From contig JBPCJY010000240.1 of NCBI GenBank assembly GCA_051004815.1, forward strand, positions 12,126 through 76,125: a stretch of DNA of 64,000 nt, read 5' to 3'. The stretch comes from JBBQXY01 sp051004815 (GTDB taxonomy: Bacteria > Chloroflexota > Ktedonobacteria > Ktedonobacterales > Ktedonobacteraceae). The notes under the pieces were generated by a model. It saw nothing but the letters and a program-made list of their open reading frames with translations. It ran no database searches and was not told the DNA's origin. Numbering within the stretch: the first letter of the stretch is position 1; every line of letters begins with the position of its first letter. The translations under genes and the position numbers were made by a program. Below are positions 61,171-64,000 of the stretch, one piece after another.

Positions 61171-63846
61171 TTGGATAGTTGTAATCGCGCACAAGCGCAC
61201 TTACTCGGCGATGGCTATAGCCTTTGTTTGTTTACTAACGCGGCCCCCACGCCAAAGGCGCGTTCATTTGAGTTGGCCGATGACCAGGTGCAATACGCTC
61301 CTGATCGACCTGCCGATGTTCAACATGTTCGGTTAGATATCACACTGGATTTTGAGCAAGAAAGCATCAGTGGCACGGTCAGCACGACGTTTTCGGTGCT
61401 GTACGAAGAGATTAAGACGGTTTCATTCGATGCCATCGACCTGCATATCGAGCGTGTGACCCTGGCGGATGGCAAGACACTGGCATACAGCGCGGATGGC
61501 AAGAAACTGACTGTGACGTTGGATCGTCCCTACCATTATGGTGAGGAGTTTACGGTTGCGGTCACGTATCATGCCAGGCCACGCACGGGTCTGCATTTCA
61601 TTAAACCCGCGCCGGAAGACCCGACGCGTCCGCTACAGGCATGGACGTTTGGGCAGCCGCGCTACCATAGTTACTGGTTCCCCTGCCACGATGCGCCCAA
61701 TGATCGCGCCACGACCGAGATTCTCGTCACCGTTCCCGCCCATTTCATGACTGTTTCCAACGGGAATCTGGTGGGTGTACAGGACAATGGAGCGACAAAG
61801 ACGCACCACTGGCGGCATGACATTCCGCACGCGACCTATCTGGTCTCGCTGGTCGTGAGCGACTTCGCGGTGGTCGAGGCATCGTACAATGGCAAACCTG
61901 TGAACTACTACGTCCGCCCCGACCGAAAGGATGATGCGCACTACTACATGGGCAAGACGCCGGAGATGATGCGGTTTTTCTCCGAGTACACCGGCGTTGA
62001 GTATCCCTACGATAAGTATGCGCAGACCGTGGTCGAACTCTATACGGGGGCGATGGAGCATACTACGGCAACGACGCATAGCTTTATGCTGCTGCTTGAT
62101 GAGCGTGCCGCGCTGGATATAGACCTGGTGTCGGTGGTAGCACATGAACTGGCGCACCAATGGTTTGGTGATCTGGTGACGTGTCGCGACTGGCCTAATG
62201 GTTGGTTGAACGAGGGTTTCGCCACCTACTTTGAAGAGATGTGGAGCGGATACGATCTGGGCAACGATTATTTCAAATATTCGATGCTCAACACGAAGAA
62301 GGGCTACCTGAACGAGGATGCGAATTATCGCCGCCCCATCGTCTACCATGTCTATCACCACGATGGTTTTGAGCTATTCGATGGGCATATGTATAACAAG
62401 GGGGCCTGGGTGCTCCACATGCTGCGCCATCAATTGGGCGATGCCACGTTCCGGCGGGCCATCAAAGCGTATCTGGAACGCTATCGCACGCGAGAGGTGA
62501 TTACGGCAGACCTGGAGCGCACCTTTGAAGAGGTGACGGGTCGCAGCCTGGCACACTTCTTCCAGCAATGGGTCTATCAGGGCGGCTATCCAGCCTTCAC
62601 GGTCAACTACTCGTGGGATGGCGAACATGCCATGGCAAAGCTGAAGGTCAAGCAGACGCAGAAGGTAGATGAGCTAACGCCGTGTTTCCTCACGCCAATT
62701 GATCTGGCTTTCACCGTGCCGACCTCGGATGAAGCGGCGAAAGATGAGCACACCACCGAGACACGAACAGTCCAAATGCGCGTGCTATCCGGTGAAGATG
62801 GGCAGGTGGAGCAGAGCTTCTATGTGCCATTGGAGCGCGAGCCGATGATGGTGCGCTTTGACCCAGATGGCTGGCTGCTCAAAACGCTCAAATTCGAGCG
62901 TTCAGCCAGGATGATGCGCTATCAACTGGCGTATGACCCCGACGTATTAGGGCGGATTGAAGCGGCTGAGGCTCTTGGTGAAGATGGTTCCGCGGAGAGC
63001 ATGGAGGCTTTGCGGACAGCACTGTTCAATGACGCGTTCTGGGGCGTGCGTGTGGCTGCTGTAGAGGCGTTGGGTGTCATCGGTACGGAGGGTGCGCAGA
63101 GCATCCTTTTGCAAGCACTACAGGAGCTTGATGCGTCAAAGATGTCGCGGGTGCGTGCGGCAGTTGCCAGTGTGCTAGGTGGATTCCAGGCACCACAGCA
63201 GGCCGAATTGGCCGAACGTTCCGCGCAAGCACTCCGTGCCGTGTTGGAAAAAGGCGATATCAGCTATCGCGTTGAAGCAGCGGCGGCGGATGCGCTCGGC
63301 AAAACACGGACTGACGGTAATGTTGATCTGCTAGCGAAGTTGCTTGAGCGTCCATCGTGGATGGATTTTGTGCAACGCGGCATCTTTCGCGGACTGGCGG
63401 CAAGCGGCGACGACCGCGTGGTTGACATAATGTCGTCCTATCTGGGCGATACGCAGAAGAGACCAACACTGCGTCAGGCGGCAGCTGCTGGTTTGTTGGC
63501 ACTGGGCGGCAATCGTCACCGCTATAGCGAGGCGGCGCGACAGCGTGCGGTCACAGCCCTCTGCAATGCCGTTGAACATGACGACTGGGACCCCGTCCGC
63601 TCTATCTCTGCACTAGCCTTGATGAGCCTGGGCGAGAAACGAGCGATTGGCGTGTTAGAGCGTGTTGCCGCTCATGAAACTGAATCGCACGCGCAACGTA
63701 ATATGCGTGTCGCGGCTCATGCTTTGCGTTCCGGGGATACGTCCGATGAGCAATTTAAACAGTTGCGCAAGGACCTTGACGAGGTACATGAAGAGAATCG
63801 CAAGCTGAAAGAGCAGATCGGTGCTATCGAAGCACGCTTGAAGTGA
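61171..63846 (+). CDS. M1 family aminopeptidase with C-terminal HEAT repeats (891 aa)
   Basis: Gluzincin metallopeptidase: the exopeptidase motif GAMEHTTATT (G-x-M-E-x), the zinc site HELAHQWFGD (His about 325 and 329) and NEGFATYFEE with the third ligand Glu, plus Tyr region downstream. The N-terminal beta saddle and the C-terminal part are complete; from about residue 590 comes a run of HEAT-like repeats (GVRVAAVEALGVIGTEGAQSILLQAL etc.) and a short C-terminal coiled coil. The TTG at 61171 follows AGGAGG at a spacing of 5, so it is taken as the start. It removes N-terminal residues from peptides. Confidence 0.93.
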   Translation: MDSCNRAQAHLLGDGYSLCLFTNAAPTPKARSFELADDQVQYAPDRPADVQHVRLDITLDFEQESISGTVSTTFSVLYEEIKTVSFDAIDLHIERVTLADGKTLAYSADGKKLTVTLDRPYHYGEEFTVAVTYHARPRTGLHFIKPAPEDPTRPLQAWTFGQPRYHSYWFPCHDAPNDRATTEILVTVPAHFMTVSNGNLVGVQDNGATKTHHWRHDIPHATYLVSLVVSDFAVVEASYNGKPVNYYVRPDRKDDAHYYMGKTPEMMRFFSEYTGVEYPYDKYAQTVVELYTGAMEHTTATTHSFMLLLDERAALDIDLVSVVAHELAHQWFGDLVTCRDWPNGWLNEGFATYFEEMWSGYDLGNDYFKYSMLNTKKGYLNEDANYRRPIVYHVYHHDGFELFDGHMYNKGAWVLHMLRHQLGDATFRRAIKAYLERYRTREVITADLERTFEEVTGRSLAHFFQQWVYQGGYPAFTVNYSWDGEHAMAKLKVKQTQKVDELTPCFLTPIDLAFTVPTSDEAAKDEHTTETRTVQMRVLSGEDGQVEQSFYVPLEREPMMVRFDPDGWLLKTLKFERSARMMRYQLAYDPDVLGRIEAAEALGEDGSAESMEALRTALFNDAFWGVRVAAVEALGVIGTEGAQSILLQALQELDASKMSRVRAAVASVLGGFQAPQQAELAERSAQALRAVLEKGDISYRVEAAAADALGKTRTDGNVDLLAKLLERPSWMDFVQRGIFRGLAASGDDRVVDIMSSYLGDTQKRPTLRQAAAAGLLALGGNRHRYSEAARQRAVTALCNAVEHDDWDPVRSISALALMSLGEKRAIGVLERVAAHETESHAQRNMRVAAHALRSGDTSDEQFKQLRKDLDEVHEENRKLKEQIGAIEARLK

Positions 63847-63894
63847 TTTCATGTTACACTTTGCCTGGTAGAAACGATAGTTGTTAAAGCGAAA

Positions 63895-63945
63895 GTTTTT
63901 TCTGGTGGCTGTGGGGTTCTGAAGCTCACAGCCACCAGAAAAAAA
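63895..63945 (+). terminator. Strong terminator hairpin after the aminopeptidase gene
   Basis: TTTTTTCTGGTGGCTGTG and its inverse CACAGCCACCAGAAAAAA enclose a 13-nt loop. With poly-T at one side and poly-A at the other it can end transcription from both directions. No gene is seen from here to the window end. Confidence 0.75.
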
Positions 63946-64000
63946 TTTCGCAAAATACTGAAAGAGAATTTCTGGCGGTGCTTTGTTGCCAACGTCCAGC

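Overview
The window looks like chromosomal DNA of a bacterium of the Chloroflexota, most likely class Ktedonobacteria (an inference from gene content). The pointers are serine/threonine kinases fused to WD40 propellers, a HEAT-WD40 membrane protein paired with an ECF sigma factor, a T-box leader in front of an archaeal-type aspartyl-tRNA synthetase, an F420/luciferase-type oxidoreductase, and a high density of short dispersed palindromic repeats. There is no rRNA, prophage or CRISPR array. One tRNA (Asn) is present.

Layout. 0-5.6 kb: two paralogous WD40 kinases on the minus strand, separated by an MFS transporter that is bracketed by two related MITE-like inverted repeats. 5.8-11.7 kb: two tandem cyclophilins; a TetR regulator and a membrane protein that share a duplicated operator and leader; an RpoD-like sigma factor; a DedA protein. 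11.7-17.4 kb: dut, a J-domain protein, an ECF transporter ATPase (apparent ATT start) with its S component, recX, panD and a DUF402 protein. 17.8-21.4 kb: a secreted M15-like protein, then a small AT-rich island holding a pentapeptide-repeat membrane protein, an integrase remnant and a three-gene toxin-antitoxin-like operon. The island is bounded by a 40-bp direct repeat that carries the fumC promoter. 21.5-30.4 kb: fumC, a C39-like secreted peptidase, a NUDIX hydrolase, an MFS transporter with a winged-helix regulator, and aspS with its T-box. 30.4-35.9 kb: the HEAT-WD40 protein and ECF sigma factor, an LLM oxidoreductase, a class V aminotransferase and a hicA-hicB-hicB cluster. 36.3-44.6 kb: HAS-barrel protein plus HerA, a cupin, two single-domain response regulators, an Rpn-like nuclease, a DnaA-box cluster and mgtE. 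44.7-54.4 kb: tRNA-Asn, a GNAT acetyltransferase, a histidine kinase, a CheY-CheW-CheA operon whose CheA has lost its ATP-binding motifs, an extradiol-dioxygenase-like VOC protein and a GGDEF/HD-GYP protein. 54.5-64 kb: a cupredoxin protein, an FAH-family enzyme, aroE, NUDIX and metallo-beta-lactamase genes, a UbiB-type kinase and an M1 aminopeptidase with HEAT repeats.

How the genes work together. Most of the window is housekeeping metabolism mixed with many signalling proteins: Ser/Thr kinases, two-component proteins, c-di-GMP turnover and sigma factors. The clearest functional units are the T-box with aspS, the TetR with its divergently mirrored operator, the ECF sigma-HEAT/WD40 pair, the HAS-barrel-HerA-membrane protein operon, the CheY-CheW-pseudo-CheA operon, the hicA-hicB-hicB cluster, and the island inserted at the fumC promoter.
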